Positions 62,368 to 64,000 of a stretch of DNA of 64,000 nt are shown here, in pieces. This DNA is from Utricularia gibba (taxonomy: Eukaryota > Streptophyta > Magnoliopsida > Lamiales > Lentibulariaceae): contig NEEC01000016.1 of the NCBI GenBank assembly GCA_002189035.1, forward strand, positions 1,178,001 through 1,242,000. Direction: 5' to 3'. The notes under the pieces are model-generated. The model saw only the letters and a program-made list of their open reading frames with translations, was not told the DNA's origin and made no database searches. How positions within the stretch are numbered: position 1 is the first letter of the stretch; each line of letters opens with the position of its first letter. The translations under genes were made by a program, and so were the position numbers.

Positions 62368-62883
62368 TCACTGGGCGGCGGCGGCCGCCGGCCGAATAGC
62401 GTCCCTAACCAGTGTCACGACTTCTGCAACCGTCAAATCGAACCGTTCCTCGAGCTGATCAATGGACAAAAAGTGGTCTTATTTTCAGCTGGAGTAAATG
62501 AGTAACGTGATCGTACGTACCTCCGCCACGATCGTAATGTCGAGGAGGAGGTTTCCGAAGACGGAGGAATTGGTGTTCACCACGACCATGTTGAGGCTCT
62601 CCACCTTGGACAGCAACTTGGCAAGAACCCCTCTTTGTTTCTCGCATTGGATGCGGAGCAGCATGCGGTTTTCGTATATTCGACCTTCGATCTCCGGCAG
62701 TGGGACCGCCACGGTGCTCCCATTTCGCTCCCCGTCGTCCTCCTCCGCCGCCAGCCGTGTCCTTGTCACCACGGTCACCGACTCCATGGAAGTTCTCCCC
62801 TCCGCCTCCTCGAGCGTTCTGACCCTGTCTTGCAGAACCCTCATGCATTTTATAGCATCCGCAAAAACCGAACCTCCATCCAT
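62368..62883 (-). CDS. bHLH transcription factor, NAI1/bHLH18-25 type, 3' part only
   Basis: Exons seen: 62883-62521 and 62454-62368 (stop TGA). The first begins in helix 2 of the bHLH domain (MDGGSVFADAIKCMRVLQDR; relatives have MDKASVLGDAIKYLKQLQ), runs through RTLEEAEGRTSMESV, then LPEIEGRIYENRMLLRIQCE, an ACT-like dimer domain typical of the subgroup, and continues in the last exon with LEERFDLTVAEVVTLVRDAI. The basic region and helix 1 are not found in the 1.1 kb upstream within the window, so either a long intron reaches beyond the window or the gene has lost its 5' half. The ATG at 62883 is probably an internal codon next to an acceptor rather than the start. Confidence 0.75.
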
Positions 62884-64000
62884 CTTTCAAAAAACAAAAA
62901 AAACAAAAGAAGAAGAAAGTTACAAAGGAATTGAATGACGCTTGAGGTGGAATTTGCATGGATAATGTATATGAGAGCACCGAATGGCCTTTTCTTCATT
63001 ATTTTATTGTCTGCATGGAGGTATAGGGCCATTTTTTTATTGCTAGCGTCCTTCAATGACGATTTGCCCAACACCCAGAAGCCAGAAAGAGAAGATTCCT
63101 TGCAACAGTTCTGGTATTTCCCAATGCTTTTAGCAAATATAAACATCGAAACTGTTGATATATTTATTATTGAGAGAGTAAGTTACTCCACATGCACTCA
63201 TATTATATAGTTTATATACAATTATACTTATCAATAGTTAGTGATGATTGTATCGGTTTTATAATGAATTACTTGAATCTTGATAATATTCGATCAAAAT
63301 ATGTGATTAAAAATACTTTTACGAAATTAGATTTCCATGTCTGTAACTTTACTTTGGTATTCCTATTCCATCGACGCTCTAATTTACGCTTATGTAGTGA
63401 TCAGAAACTTTTGTGGTTGGATTTATTTGAACAAGAAGTTAACTTGTTCTATTCAACTGATTTTCGTGAAAATTGGATAGGAGGACATGTAGATCAACCT
63501 ATGACTCGAATATTACCTACAATAAAAAAAAAAATTAATCGCACCATAGTCAGTTTGACTTAAAAGCACATAATAGAATAAATAATTTCACATAAAAAAT
63601 TAAAGTAAAATAATTAAACATAGAAGATATTAATGATTATTAACATTTGATTAGATCTAATATTTTAAAATATTATTTACATTTTTTATATATTTTGGTT
63701 TTACCCACATGTTCATCCGACACATCAAATCCTTAATTTTTACATTAGTAGCCCAGAAAATGCAACAATCAGTTGAAAAATCGGATCTTGATGCTGGATG
63801 CAATACCAACATTTGATGGGCTGGCATGAATATGTCTGGAGGCCCAACTGTTTGGGGCCATATTGATAATTATAGGATTTAGGCCCACTGGATTTTGCAA
63901 GATTATTATCAAGTTTGTGCAATCCCGGCGACAATCCAATGATGCCTGCAATGCGATATTAGTGATACCTATTTAAGGAAACATGTCGACCCCGACTGTA
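62884..64000. other. Upstream flank or intron of the bHLH gene, with an unassigned ORF
   Basis: AT-rich DNA without bHLH helix 1 on the minus strand. It contains the plus-strand open frame 63192-63563. The end of the window (63700-64000) is of mixed composition and carries GGCCCA-type motifs but no recognised gene. Confidence 0.4.
63192..63563 (+). other. Unassigned AT-rich open frame, about 123 codons
   Basis: The second half looks protein-like, with phrases such as CSDQKLLWLDLFEQEVNL, ENWIGGHVDQPMTR and a lysine-rich end before TAA. I recognise no family. Codon use is strongly A/T, unlike neighbouring nuclear genes but like organelle genes or a decayed insertion. No splice context is evident. 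Confidence 0.35.

Overview
This window is nuclear DNA of a flowering plant, most likely a eudicot with a compact genome. It shows spliced genes with short GT-AG introns, strongly AT-rich spacers, almost no intact transposons, and plant-only families (MIKC MADS-box, P-class PPR, NPH3/BTB, GRAS, HD-Zip II, class I formin, PL4 rhamnogalacturonate lyase). Species cannot be fixed from the sequence alone. I find 16 protein genes, most reconstructed exon by exon with matching splice phases, and one tRNA gene.

Layout. 0-12 kb: an SVP/JOINTLESS-type MADS-box gene (+), a conserved plant protein of unknown role (+), then VPS55 (+) convergent with a class VI receptor-like cytoplasmic kinase (-). 12-28 kb: a histone-fold protein, candidate SAGA subunit (+), an intronless PPR gene (-), a 15-exon rhamnogalacturonate lyase (-) and a SPA15/AAF-type plastid senescence-associated gene (+). 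28-41 kb: an unresolved stretch, an intronless subtilase of SBT1.7 type (-), an NPH3/BTB gene (+) convergent with an SCL32-type GRAS gene (-). 41-56 kb: plastid-type casein kinase 2 alpha (+), a class I formin (+), a decayed Ty1/copia scrap, a PsbQ-like lumenal protein (+), tRNA-Thr(AGU) (-) and branched-chain aminotransferase (-). 56-64 kb: an HD-Zip II gene (+) and the 3' half of a bHLH gene (-).

The genes do not form a pathway or cluster; they are an ordinary mixed set. Several encode predicted organelle proteins (PPR, SPA15, CK2 alpha, PsbQ-like, BCAT), and some of their upstream regions carry GGCCCA/TGGGCC (site II-like) motifs.

The most striking pattern is technical or evolutionary rather than a new system. 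Five genes (subtilase, formin, BCAT, CK2 alpha, SPA15) are each interrupted by single-base frame breaks, 12 in all, mostly in short homopolymers, while the protein on both sides stays well conserved. I found no convincing undescribed biological system. The best leads are two GC-AG introns, a catalytic-loop substitution in the kinase, a long upstream ORF before the GRAS gene, a GC-rich island of unknown origin near 29.6 kb, and an unassigned AT-rich ORF near 63.4 kb.
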